64,000 nt of DNA. Origin: Leifsonia sp. Root4 (GTDB lineage: Bacteria > Actinomycetota > Actinomycetes > Actinomycetales > Microbacteriaceae). Location: assembly GCF_001425085.1 (NCBI RefSeq), contig NZ_LMDN01000003.1, positions 1 through 64,000 of the forward strand, written 5' to 3'. The notes below the pieces were generated by a model. That model worked only from the letters and a program-made list of their open reading frames with translations. It did not search any database and was not told the DNA's origin. This document shows positions 13,157 to 21,153 of this stretch, one piece after another; positions within the stretch are counted from its first letter, which is position 1, and every line of letters begins with the position of its first letter. A program made the position numbers and the translations under genes.

Positions 13157-13988
13157 CGACTTTCCCCCTCTGACCCCGGATGCCGGCCCCGACGGCGTTC
13201 GTCTGCAGAAGCTCCTCGCCGCAGCCGGCATCGCCTCCCGGCGTGTGATCGAGCAGTACATCGTCGAGGGCCGCATCGCGGTGAACGGCGTGACGGTGAC
13301 CGAGCTCGGCACCCGCGTCAACCCGGAGACCGACCTCGTGTCGGTGAATGGTCTCGGCGTGCAGCTGGACGCGACCAAGCGCTACATCATGCTGAACAAG
13401 CCGACCGGCGTCGTCTCCTCGATGAACGACGAGCAGGGCCGCCCCGACCTCAGCTACTTCACGAAGGACTTTTCCGAGCGCCTCTTCAACGTCGGCCGCC
13501 TCGACGCCGAGACGAGCGGGCTGCTCATCCTCACCAACGACGGCGACCTCGCCCACACCCTCGCGCACCCCTCCTTCGGCGTGACGAAGACCTACGTCGC
13601 CAAGGTCCGCGGCAAGATGACGGCACAGACCGTCGCACTGCTGCAGCGGGGGATCGAGCTCGACGACGGCCCGATCAAGGCCGACAAGGCCCGAATCCTC
13701 TCCGACCCGGCCGGCTCGCAGACGCACAGCGTCGTCGAGATCACCCTGCACTCCGGGCGCAACCGCATCGTGCGCCGCATGCTGGCCGAGGTCGGCCACC
13801 CCGTCGTCGACCTCGTGCGCCGCCAGTTCGGCCCGCTCAGCCTCGGCACGCTGCCGATCGGCCAGATGCGTGAGCTCACCAAGGCCGAGCTCGGCCAGGT
13901 GCTCACCATCTCGCGCGACGGCGCGGAGGCGCAGCAGAGCCACGCCGTGCGCACCGCGGACAAGAGCCCCAAGCGGAAGGGACTCTGA
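13143..13988 (+). CDS. rRNA pseudouridine synthase (RluB/RsuA family)
   Basis: 281 residues: S4 RNA-binding domain (about 20-65) and an RsuA/RluB-type pseudouridine synthase domain with catalytic Asp121 in GRLDAETSGLL and the HSGRNRIVRRMLAEVGHPV block. Rv1711 is the counterpart beside scpB in M. tuberculosis. The natural target is probably a 23S rRNA uridine (inference by family). The last base of the stop is shared with the tyrA start region. Confidence 0.9.
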   Translation: MTYDDDFPPLTPDAGPDGVRLQKLLAAAGIASRRVIEQYIVEGRIAVNGVTVTELGTRVNPETDLVSVNGLGVQLDATKRYIMLNKPTGVVSSMNDEQGRPDLSYFTKDFSERLFNVGRLDAETSGLLILTNDGDLAHTLAHPSFGVTKTYVAKVRGKMTAQTVALLQRGIELDDGPIKADKARILSDPAGSQTHSVVEITLHSGRNRIVRRMLAEVGHPVVDLVRRQFGPLSLGTLPIGQMRELTKAELGQVLTISRDGAEAQQSHAVRTADKSPKRKGL

Positions 13989-15118
13989 TGGCGGCGGATC
14001 CCACGGCAGAGACCACAGCGCAGACCCCGACGCCGGAGCTGGAGAGCCGGCTCAGCGGCCCGGTGCGCATCGTAGGCGTCGGCCTGCTCGGCACCAGCAT
14101 CGGCCTCGGGCTCCGCGCCCGCGGCATCGAGGTGCTCCTGGCGGACGCGTCGCCGACGGTGGTCAGCATCTCCTCCGACCTCGGCGCCGGGCGCGCCGCG
14201 GCATCCGGAGACCGGCCGCAGCTCATCGTCGTCGCCGTCCCGCCGGACGTCACGGCCGAGATCGTGGCCCGCGAACTGGCCGACTTCCCGGACGCGATCG
14301 TCACCGACGTCGCCAGCGTGAAGCTGCAGATCCTGCAGAGCCTGCGCGAGCGCGGTGCCGACATCTCCCGCTACATCGGCTCGCACCCGATGGCCGGCCG
14401 GGAACGCGGCGGCCCCCTCTCCGGGCGCGCCGACCTCTTCGTCGGCCGCCCCTGGGTCGTCGCGGCACACGACGCCATCTCGTACAAGCGCGCCAGCGCG
14501 ATCGATGACCTGATCCTCGACCTCGGTGCGACGCTCGTCGAGATGAGCCCGGAGGAGCACGACCGCGGTGTCGCGCTGATCTCGCACGTTCCTCAGGTCG
14601 TCTCGAGCCTGCTGGCCCGACGCCTCGTCGACGCCCCGAGCTCCGCCGTGAACCTCGCCGGGCAGGGCGTGCGCGACGTGACCAGGCTCGCCGCGAGCGA
14701 CGCCGAACTCTGGGTGCAGATCCTCGGCGCCAACGCCGCGCCGGTGCGCGAGATCCTCTCCGCCTACCGCGAGGACCTCGACCGCTTCATCGACGCCCTC
14801 GACGACGTCGACGCACCGGGCGCGCGCCGCCGGGTAGCGGAGGAGATCGCCGGGGGCAACACCGGTGTCGCCCGGCTGCCAGGCAAGCACGGCATCGACA
14901 AGCGTTTCGCGACCATGATCGTGATGGTCGACGACAAGCCGGGCCAGCTGGCCAGACTCTTCAACGAGATCGGCGAGATCGGCGTCAACCTCGAAGACGT
15001 GCGCCTCGAGCACTCGCCGGGTGTGCAGGTCGGCCTCGCCGAGATCTCCATCGTTCCTGAGGCCGTCGAGCGCCTCACCACCGAGCTGGTCGCCCGCGGC
15101 TGGCGGATTGCAGGCTGA
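13988..15118 (+). CDS. tyrA: prephenate dehydrogenase
   Basis: 376 residues. It makes 4-hydroxyphenylpyruvate for tyrosine synthesis. The NAD-binding GVGLLGTSIGLGL is at about residues 30-42, the catalytic region contains SHPMAGRERGG, and residues about 300-376 form an ACT domain (MVDDKPGQLARLFNEIGEIGVNLEDV) that likely gives feedback control by tyrosine. Its insertion between rluB and cmk is seen in Microbacteriaceae but not in mycobacteria. Confidence 0.92.
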   Translation: MAADPTAETTAQTPTPELESRLSGPVRIVGVGLLGTSIGLGLRARGIEVLLADASPTVVSISSDLGAGRAAASGDRPQLIVVAVPPDVTAEIVARELADFPDAIVTDVASVKLQILQSLRERGADISRYIGSHPMAGRERGGPLSGRADLFVGRPWVVAAHDAISYKRASAIDDLILDLGATLVEMSPEEHDRGVALISHVPQVVSSLLARRLVDAPSSAVNLAGQGVRDVTRLAASDAELWVQILGANAAPVREILSAYREDLDRFIDALDDVDAPGARRRVAEEIAGGNTGVARLPGKHGIDKRFATMIVMVDDKPGQLARLFNEIGEIGVNLEDVRLEHSPGVQVGLAEISIVPEAVERLTTELVARGWRIAG

Positions 15119-15121
15119 AGC

Positions 15122-15826
15122 ATGACAGAGTCCACCCCGAACCCCACGGTGAACAGGCCCGTCCTCGTGGCGATCGACGGCCCGGCCGGCAGCGGCAAGT
15201 CCAGCGTGAGCAAGGCCGTCGCCACCCGGCTCGGCTACGGATTCCTCGACACCGGCGCCGCCTACCGTGCGCTGGCCTGGCTCGTGCTCGAGCGCGGCAT
15301 CGACCAGAACGATGCGGATGCCGTCATCCGCGCCCTCGCCGACTTCGACTACGAGATCGGCACCGACCCGGCCGGGTACTACGTGCGCGTGGGCGAGAAC
15401 GACGTCACGGACGCGATCCGCGAGCCCCGGGTGAGCGCTGCGGTCAGCGCGATCGCCCGCGTTCCCGAGGTGCGCAGCCACCTCGTCCAGCTGTTCCGGA
15501 GCATCGCCGCCGGTGTCGACGCACCCGGCGTGGTGGTCGAAGGCCGCGACATCACGACGGTCGTCGCACGCGATGCGCCCGTGCGCATCCTACTCACAGC
15601 ATCCGAAGAGGCTAGAATGGCCAGACGGTCTGCCGAGCTGCACGATGACGCCGCCGCAACCGCGGGAGCCGAGCTCAAGAAGCGCGACCAGGCCGATTCG
15701 CGCGTGGTCGACTTTCTGAATGCCGCAGAAGGCGTGACCACGGTCGATTCGACCGACCTGAACTTTGCCGAAACCGTCGATGCCGTCATCGCGGTGATCG
15801 CCGCCACCGACACCACCGCTGATTGA
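15122..15826 (+). CDS. cmk: cytidylate kinase
   Basis: 234 residues. It phosphorylates CMP/dCMP. P-loop GPAGSGKSS near residue 21, [14 protein letters not shown], and [11 protein letters not shown] in the centre. The last codons and the stop (CCGCTGATTGA) belong to the first copy of a short intergenic repeat, so the extreme C-terminus (TTAD) was written by the repeat. Confidence 0.94.
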   Translation: MTESTPNPTVNRPVLVAIDGPAGSGKSSVSKAVATRLGYGFLDTGAAYRALAWLVLERGIDQNDADAVIRALADFDYEIGTDPAGYYVRVGENDVTDAIREPRVSAAVSAIARVPEVRSHLVQLFRSIAAGVDAPGVVVEGRDITTVVARDAPVRILLTASEEARMARRSAELHDDAAATAGAELKKRDQADSRVVDFLNAAEGVTTVDSTDLNFAETVDAVIAVIAATDTTAD

Positions 15827-15921
15827 TCAGCTACGTAAAAACCGCTGATTGATCAGCAACGCAAAAGCCGCTGATTGAGCAGCCACAGCCAGAACCGCTG
15901 ATTGAGCCTGTCGAAATCAGC
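15815..15921 (+). repeat. four short hairpin repeats between cmk and der
   Basis: The unit ACCGCTGATTGA occurs at 15815, 15841, 15867 (first base G) and 15894, a period of 26-27 bases. The first two continue as GCTGATTGATCAGC, a mini-hairpin (GCTGA/TCAGC). The last continues as GATTGAGCCTGTCGAAATCAGC with its own GCTGATT/AATCAGC arms. This looks like a REP-type element partly amplified in tandem. No coding role. Confidence 0.8.
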
Positions 15922-15935
15922 ACGAGGAGACATTC

Positions 15936-17444
15936 ATGACTGATATCGACACCGACGAGTTCGACGCGAACGACGACCTCGCCGAGCGCATGAACACGCT
16001 CGACGAGGACCTCGCCGTCCAGCGCGCGCACTCGCTGCGCGCCGGCCTGGCCGACTACGAGCTCGAAGACGAAGACTTCGACGTGCTCGACGCGGCGACC
16101 GAAGACCCCGACGCCATCAAGTACCTGCCGGCCCTGCCGGTGATCGCCGTCGTCGGCCGCCCCAACGTGGGCAAGTCGGCGCTGATCAACCGCATCCTCG
16201 GCCGCCGTGAGGCCGTCGTCGAGGACACCCCCGGCGTGACGCGTGACCGCGTCTCGTACAAGGGTGAGTGGAACGACCGCCGCTTCACGCTCGTCGACAC
16301 CGGCGGCTGGGAGCCCGACGCCAAGGGCATCGACGCCTCCGTCGCCGCCCAGGCAGAGGTCGCAATCGACCTCTGCGACGTCGTGCTCTTCGTCGTCGAC
16401 TCCAAGGTCGGCGCCACGTCGACCGACGAGCAGGTCGTGCGCATGCTCCGCAAGAGCGGCAAGCCCGTCTTCCTGCTCGCCAACAAGGTGGACGACTCCC
16501 GCCAGGAGCCGGATGCCGCTGCACTCTGGTCTCTCGGTCTCGGCGAGCCGTACCCCGTCTCGGCCCTGCACGGCCGTGGCGTCGCCGACATGCTCGACGA
16601 GGTTCTCAAGAAGCTTCCGCTGATCTCGGCCGTCGCCAAGGAAGAGGTCGGCGGACCGCGCCGCGTCGCGATCCTCGGTCGCCCGAACGTCGGCAAGTCC
16701 AGCCTGCTCAACAAGGCGGCGGGCGAAGAGCGCGTCGTCGTCAACGAGCTCGCCGGCACCACCCGTGACCCGGTCGACGAGCAGGTTGAGCTCGGCGGCA
16801 AGATCTGGCGATTCGTCGACACCGCCGGCATCCGTCGTCGTGTGCACCTCGCCCAGGGCGCCGACTTCTACGCGTCGCTCCGCACCAGCACAGCCCTCGA
16901 GAAGGCCGAGGTCGCCATCGTCGTCCTCGACGTGAGCGAGAAGCTCAGCGAGCAGGATGTGCGCATCATCGACCTCGTGCTGGAATCCGGCCGCGCGCTC
17001 GTGCTGGCGTTCAACAAGTGGGACCTGCTGGACGACGACCGTCGCCGCTACCTCGAGCGTGAGATCGAGCAGGACCTGGCCCACGTGGCGTGGGCCCCGC
17101 GCGTGAACATCTCCGCCCGCACCGGCCGCCACCTCGAGAAGCTCGTTCCCGCGCTGGAACTCGCCCTCGAGTCGTGGGACACCCGCATCGCGACGGGCAA
17201 GTTCAACGCCTTCCTGGCCGAGCTCACCGCGGCACACCCGCACCCGGTGCGCGGAGGCAAGCAGCCGCGCATCCTGTTCGGAACGCAGGTCTCCAGCCGT
17301 CCGCCGACATTCGTGCTGTTCACGACCGGATTCCTCGACCCGGGCTACCGCCGCTACATCCAGCGCCGCCTGCGCGAGATCTACGGCTTCGCCGGAACGC
17401 CGATCTTCGTCAACATGCGCGTCCGCGAGAAGCGGGCCCGCTAA
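15936..17444 (+). CDS. der: ribosome biogenesis GTPase Der (EngA)
   Basis: 502 residues. Tandem G domains with GRPNVGKS at residues 74 and 248, DTGGWEPD and DTAGIRRR switch regions, and a C-terminal KH-like domain ending in [13 protein letters not shown]. It acts in 50S subunit assembly. An acidic N-terminal extension of about 65 residues is typical of actinobacterial Der. GAGGAG precedes the ATG. Confidence 0.96.
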   Translation: MTDIDTDEFDANDDLAERMNTLDEDLAVQRAHSLRAGLADYELEDEDFDVLDAATEDPDAIKYLPALPVIAVVGRPNVGKSALINRILGRREAVVEDTPGVTRDRVSYKGEWNDRRFTLVDTGGWEPDAKGIDASVAAQAEVAIDLCDVVLFVVDSKVGATSTDEQVVRMLRKSGKPVFLLANKVDDSRQEPDAAALWSLGLGEPYPVSALHGRGVADMLDEVLKKLPLISAVAKEEVGGPRRVAILGRPNVGKSSLLNKAAGEERVVVNELAGTTRDPVDEQVELGGKIWRFVDTAGIRRRVHLAQGADFYASLRTSTALEKAEVAIVVLDVSEKLSEQDVRIIDLVLESGRALVLAFNKWDLLDDDRRRYLEREIEQDLAHVAWAPRVNISARTGRHLEKLVPALELALESWDTRIATGKFNAFLAELTAAHPHPVRGGKQPRILFGTQVSSRPPTFVLFTTGFLDPGYRRYIQRRLREIYGFAGTPIFVNMRVREKRAR

Positions 17445-17467
17445 GAGCCCAGCGCAAAGACGCTCCT

Positions 17468-17501
17468 GCAACGCGTCCGGCCCTTCGGTCGGGCGCGTTG
17501 C
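17468..17501 (+). terminator. terminator after der
   Basis: GCAACGCG...CGCGTTGC arms continue inward to a near-perfect 14-bp stem around a CTTCG-type loop. There is only a weak T-tract after it. It closes the long housekeeping block. Confidence 0.75.
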
Positions 17502-17522
17502 GTCGTTAACGGCCACTCCCGC

Positions 17523-17619
17523 CGGTCGAGTAGCGAGGAACGAGCGTATCGAGGCCTCACGGGCTCGAGCCTTCGCACGGACCTCGGTCTCGATACGGCC
17601 GCAGGCGGCCTACTCGACC
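17523..17619. repeat. inverted-repeat element of the GGTCGAGTAG type
   Basis: GGTCGAGTAG at 17523 and its complement CTACTCGACC at 17610-17619 bound about 97 bases that contain GAACGAGCGTATCGAGGCC and the facing GGTCTCGATACGGCC. This is a full head-to-head copy of a repeat family common in Microbacteriaceae genomes. It can fold into a long hairpin. Confidence 0.8.
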
Positions 17620-17680
17620 AGCAGAGTTCTGGCAGTTTGCCGCTCGAGCTCGTCCGGCGGGAGTGCCCGCACAGTTTGCC

Positions 17681-17714
17681 GGTCGAGTAGCGAGGAACGA
17701 GCGTATCGAGACCT
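17681..17714. repeat. single arm of the GGTCGAGTAG repeat
   Basis: A second copy with only one arm: GGTCGAGTAGCGAGGAACGA followed by GCGTATCGAGACC, nearly identical to the left arm at 17523. No facing arm was found in the next 60 bases, which run into the crcB stop. Confidence 0.75.
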
Positions 17715-17742
17715 CGCGGGCACCGTCGTCAGCGCAGGCCGC

Positions 17743-18120
17743 CTACAGCGAGCTCCCGAGCCACAGCCCGAGGCTCGCGGCCGCCACGCAGAGCACGAGC
17801 ATGAGCAGCCCGCTGAGCAGCGAGGCGCCGTAGCGCCCCTGCCGGATCAGCTGCACGGTCTCGTAGCTCGCCGTGCTGAAGGTGGTGTACCCGCCGAGGA
17901 AGCCGGCGCCGAGCACGACGCTCAGCTGCTCCGGCAGCAGGTGCGCGGCGGTGAGTCCGGTCAGCACGCCCAGCGCGAGCGATCCGGATAGGTTGATCAC
18001 CGTCGTCGCCCACGGGAAGGCCGTCTTCAGCCGGCTGCGGATCACGCCGTCCAGGATGAAGCGTGCGGCGGCTCCGGCCCCGCCCGCAAGCGCCAGCAGC
18101 GCGAACAGCAGGGGAGTCAC
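17743..18120 (-). CDS. crcB: fluoride channel CrcB/Fluc subunit 1
   Basis: 125 residues with four predicted membrane helices. The Fluc hallmark GGYTTFST is at about residues 75-82. It exports fluoride passively. It starts with GTG overlapping the stop of the next upstream crcB by 4 bases, so both subunits are made together; Gram-positive tandem crcB pairs usually form heterodimers. Confidence 0.92.
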   Translation of the reverse strand: MTPLLFALLALAGGAGAAARFILDGVIRSRLKTAFPWATTVINLSGSLALGVLTGLTAAHLLPEQLSVVLGAGFLGGYTTFSTASYETVQLIRQGRYGASLLSGLLMLVLCVAAASLGLWLGSSL

Positions 18121-18572
18121 GACGTCGCTCCCTGCTGCGCCGCGGCGTGCGGCATCCGGGCGGCGATGGCGTGGCCAAGTGCGATGCCGCCCCAGGTGGC
18201 GCAGGCGCCGAGCAGCACGGTGCCGAGGGCGTAGCCGGCGGCAATCCTCAGCTGCCCGTCGCCCAGGAGCAGCGCGGTGTCGACGGCGAGTGCGCTGTAC
18301 GTCGTGAAGCCGCCGCAGAAGCCGGTGCCGAGCAGCAGGCGGAGGGTGCGGGCAGCGGGACGCTCGCCGTCGGGGCGGGTGAGTGCCTCGTAGAGCACGC
18401 CGAGCAGGAAGGCCCCGAGCAGGTTGACGAGCCCGATGGCCAGCGGCAGGGCGCCGAGCGACGGGACGAGGAGCGTGAGCGCCTCACGGGCGGCGACGCC
18501 GACGGTCCCGCCGAGCGCGACCAGTGCGATGGGCGCCGCACGCAGGTGTGGCGGCCGGATGCCGGGCGTCAC
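18117..18572 (-). CDS. crcB: fluoride channel CrcB/Fluc subunit 2
   Basis: 151 residues, four membrane helices, hallmark GGFTTYS near residue 88. It differs clearly from the downstream copy, with extra N- and C-terminal tails, as expected for the second subunit of a heterodimeric Fluc channel. Its start overlaps the universal stress protein gene by 4 bases. I see no fluoride riboswitch upstream of the group. Confidence 0.9.
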   Translation of the reverse strand: MTPGIRPPHLRAAPIALVALGGTVGVAAREALTLLVPSLGALPLAIGLVNLLGAFLLGVLYEALTRPDGERPAARTLRLLLGTGFCGGFTTYSALAVDTALLLGDGQLRIAAGYALGTVLLGACATWGGIALGHAIAARMPHAAAQQGATS

Positions 18573-19114
18573 TCGGTCGGCCGAGAGTGCGAGCCGGCTT
18601 CGTCGGCGGTGTGGGTGGGGATGACGACGACGGGGCGTGACTGGCGGCGGGTGAGGGCCAGTGCGACGGATCCGGTGAAGAAGTCCTGAAGGCTGCCGCC
18701 GAGGGTGTGCGGGTGGCCGCCGACGATGATCATCGACGCGTCGAGGGTGTCGGCGAGGTGGGAGAGGGCCGTCGGCACGTCGCCGGCGAGGGCCAGGGTG
18801 CGCCAGTGGATCCCGCTGCCATCGAGCAGCACGGCCAGCCCGGCGGCCAGACGGGCGTCGAACGCGGCATCGCGCTCGTCGGCGAAGTCGGGATCGAGCG
18901 GCGCCGTCAACACCGAGCCGTCCGGGGACTCCGCCGTGTCGAAGCGCCCGGGGTTCACATGCGCGCAGACGAGCTCCGCGCCGAACCGGGCCGCGAACTG
19001 CGCGGCCTGCTCGACGACCTGCGGCGGCTGTCCGGCGGAGACACCGACCACAACCGGGTGCGGCTGCTCAGATTGTGCGTGCGTGCCCATGCACCGACCA
19101 TACTCCCGCGGCAT
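18569..19114 (-). CDS. universal stress protein (UspA family)
   Basis: 181 residues. One Usp domain: VVVGVSAGQPP at the start and the ATP-binding loop GGHPHTLGGSLQDFFTGSVALALTRRQSRPVVVIP near the end. ATG at 19090 (residue 9) is an alternative start with GGGAG upstream. Overlap with crcB suggests a three-gene unit; the link between Usp and fluoride export is unexplained. Confidence 0.88.
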   Translation of the reverse strand: MPREYGRCMGTHAQSEQPHPVVVGVSAGQPPQVVEQAAQFAARFGAELVCAHVNPGRFDTAESPDGSVLTAPLDPDFADERDAAFDARLAAGLAVLLDGSGIHWRTLALAGDVPTALSHLADTLDASMIIVGGHPHTLGGSLQDFFTGSVALALTRRQSRPVVVIPTHTADEAGSHSRPTE

Positions 19115-19219
19115 TCGCGACGCGGAACGCCCCTCCGAAAATGACTCTGGCGCCGAACGGCGAGGCCGGTCGGCGCCAGAGCGCGGGTCACAGCGCTGTG
19201 CGCACTGCTGTGACGGGAA

Positions 19220-19732
19220 TTAAGAAGCGGGCGTCGCCGGCTTGGTGTCGGCGGCCGGGGCCTCGTCGGCGGCATCCGCCACGACGATGACCTCTTCCTC
19301 GACGACCTCAACGACCTCGACGACCTCAACGGGCTCGGCAACAGTGGCCTTGGCGGAGGTCGCGTCGGCCGGGGTGCTCGTGCTGTGCACGATCTCGGTC
19401 TCGTCGAAGTCGGCGCCGAACTCGTCGAAGTCGTCAACCATGAGGGCGGCCTGGGCCTGGGCGAGCGCGAAGTTGTGCGCGTGCACGGCGAGGGCCAGCA
19501 GCAGGCCCAGCACGCCGACGCCGATGAGCGTCGTGCCGAGCGTGGCGCCGGACTGGCCGGTGAGCATGGCGTGCACGTCCTGTGAGCCGGCGGCGTAGAG
19601 CTCGGCCTGGGCGTTGATCGAGTTCGTCATGATGAGGTAGCCCACCGCGGCGGCGGCAAGCGAGGCCACCCATAGCAGGATGACGGGGAAGTTGGTGGCG
19701 CGAGTGGCGCGGGGTGCAGCGGTGCTGGACAT
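19220..19732 (-). CDS. two-helix membrane protein with acidic tail
   Basis: 170 residues. Two hydrophobic segments (about 16-35 and 62-84) with a short loop between, then about 80 residues rich in Glu, Val, Thr and Ala (EPVEVVEVVEVVEEEVIVV) that probably hang in the cytoplasm. No known domain recognised. It is transcribed alone. Confidence 0.7.
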   Translation of the reverse strand: MSSTAAPRATRATNFPVILLWVASLAAAAVGYLIMTNSINAQAELYAAGSQDVHAMLTGQSGATLGTTLIGVGVLGLLLALAVHAHNFALAQAQAALMVDDFDEFGADFDETEIVHSTSTPADATSAKATVAEPVEVVEVVEVVEEEVIVVADAADEAPAADTKPATPAS

Positions 19733-19819
19733 GATTTCCTTGCGTTCGGGGTGCCGGAGCGGTCGATTGACACTACCGGCGATTGCTATGAACGAGCTAT
19801 GAGCTGGCGCGGCGTTGTC

Positions 19820-20419
19820 TCAGTCGCCGACTCGTAGCTGCACCACCGAGCGGTCCGGGCTCGGCCGCGCCACCTCGGCGAAGCCGGCCCCGAGGAACAA
19901 CGAGAAGGTGCCGTGATAGAGATCGGCCGAGCTGGTCTTGCCGCGCACGGCCACGTCGACCGGGTAGCCCTCGATCACGCGGGCGCCGAGTGTGCGCGCC
20001 TGCTCGACGGCGCCCCGCAGCAGCGCGCCGCCGATGCCGCTGCGGCGGTGCCCCACCCGCACGACGAAGCAGGTGACCGCCCACACGCCGTCGTCGTCCG
20101 GATCCTCCGGGCTTCCTCCGGCGACCACGCGGCTCCGCGCCAAGCGGCTGTAGTTCGGGCGCGGCTCCACGGCGCACCAGCCCACCGCCTCGCCGTCGCG
20201 GTAGGCGATGACGCCCGGCGGGGGAGCGGCGGCCCGCACCTGCTTCTCAAGCAGGGTCTTGCACTCGGCGGGCTCCGCGTCGGTCCACGCGGCGTTGGAC
20301 AGCTTGAAGTACTGGCACCAGCAGCCCGCCGGGTCACCGCGCGTGCCGAACACGCGCTCGACGTCGCCCCAGGGCGCGTCGGAGACGGACACGATGCTCA
20401 CCTCGCCGAGTTCGCTCAT
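19820..20419 (-). CDS. GNAT family N-acetyltransferase
   Basis: 199 residues. The GNAT acetyl-CoA loop is seen as VRVGHRRSGIGGALLRGAVEQA, preceded by VWAVTCFVVRVG. The N-terminal half has a CWCQYF motif found in a common actinobacterial subgroup of unknown substrate. Single gene, upstream of and divergent from tRNA-Pro. Confidence 0.85.
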   Translation of the reverse strand: MSELGEVSIVSVSDAPWGDVERVFGTRGDPAGCWCQYFKLSNAAWTDAEPAECKTLLEKQVRAAAPPPGVIAYRDGEAVGWCAVEPRPNYSRLARSRVVAGGSPEDPDDDGVWAVTCFVVRVGHRRSGIGGALLRGAVEQARTLGARVIEGYPVDVAVRGKTSSADLYHGTFSLFLGAGFAEVARPSPDRSVVQLRVGD

Positions 20420-20672
20420 GAGAAAACACTAGGTCGCGGCACCGACCCGGCGCTACAGATGCCGCGATCTCGCCGTTGATCCGGGCTTTGCCAGCGGCGC
20501 CACGCGTCGTGGTCGTGCGGACTATTGCGCGGCGGCATCCGGAATCCGAGCGGAACACGCCCGGCGGATTCAAAGTGGCAAGCGGCAGCCGAACTTCGCG
20601 CTATTATTGACAAGTTGTCTTCGGGCGAAGCGCCAGCTGAGGTTACTCACGCTGGCGGCCAACCAGAGACTA

Positions 20673-20749
20673 CGGGCTGTAGCGCAGCTTGGTAGCGCAC
20701 CTGACTGGGGGTCAGGGGGTCGCAGGTTCAAATCCTGTCAGCCCGACCA
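20673..20749 (+). tRNA. tRNA-Pro (GGG)
   Basis: A 77-base cloverleaf: acceptor CGGGCTG pairs with CAGCCCG, anticodon arm CCTGA/TCAGG holds the loop CTGGGGG (anticodon GGG), the T arm has GGTTCAAATCC, and CCA is encoded. A strong terminator follows immediately. Confidence 0.96.
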
Positions 20750-20750
20750 G

Positions 20751-20787
20751 AAAGTCCCGGAAACCTGAGGGTTTCCGGGACTTTTTA
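20751..20787 (+). terminator. tRNA-Pro terminator
   Basis: A perfect 15-bp stem (AAAGTCCCGGAAACC with its complement) around TGAG, ending in TTTTT. Confidence 0.93.
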
Positions 20788-20789
20788 GG

Positions 20790-21153
20790 TTAAGAGATTT
20801 GATCCTCCCATCGAAAACCCATCACTTTCACTTCTGCAGCACCTCTGATCCGGACTTCCCATCTGAGATGGCCGTGTCGTCATCGGATCAGGGGCTTTTG
20901 GCGGTGGTGGCGAATCGCCGCCACCACGTGATCAGGGCTTTTTCTCTTCGAGGAGCAATCGTTAACCGAACTGCGCTGCCTGACTTGGACGGCATCGTCG
21001 AGACGACGAGTACGGCCCGGATCTTTCCCATAACAGATAGGTGTGTATCCGCTCCCTCGTGATCCTCTTCCGGTGAGAGGTGCTCACGCCCTGGATCCCG
21101 CGAGCAGCGATGTGAAGACGTACCTAGTCCATGCGGGTCAGGATTGGAAGCGG
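20790..21153. other. non-coding stretch with fold-back structure
   Basis: 364 bases with no credible gene. At 20845-20852 and 20884-20891 CTGATCCG/CGGATCAG face each other. At 20904-20927 a 9-bp perfect stem GTGGTGGCG/CGCCACCAC has a 6-base loop. The hairpin is flanked by near-identical direct repeats GATCAGGGGCTTTT (20886) and GATCAGGGCTTTTT (20930). These may be transcript ends or a decayed mobile element; no att-like copy of the tRNA 3' end was found. Confidence 0.5.

Noticed and set aside
15815-15921. CRISPR or riboswitch between cmk and der
   Set aside because: Only four units of 26-27 bases with no distinct spacers; better explained by REP-like hairpins.
13592-17516. Long minus-strand frames opposite tyrA, cmk and der
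   Set aside because: Shadows of well-recognised genes; composition is not protein-like.
19115-19219. Fluoride riboswitch before the Usp-crcB group
   Set aside because: The spacer is short and lacks the conserved pseudoknot sequence of the crcB motif.
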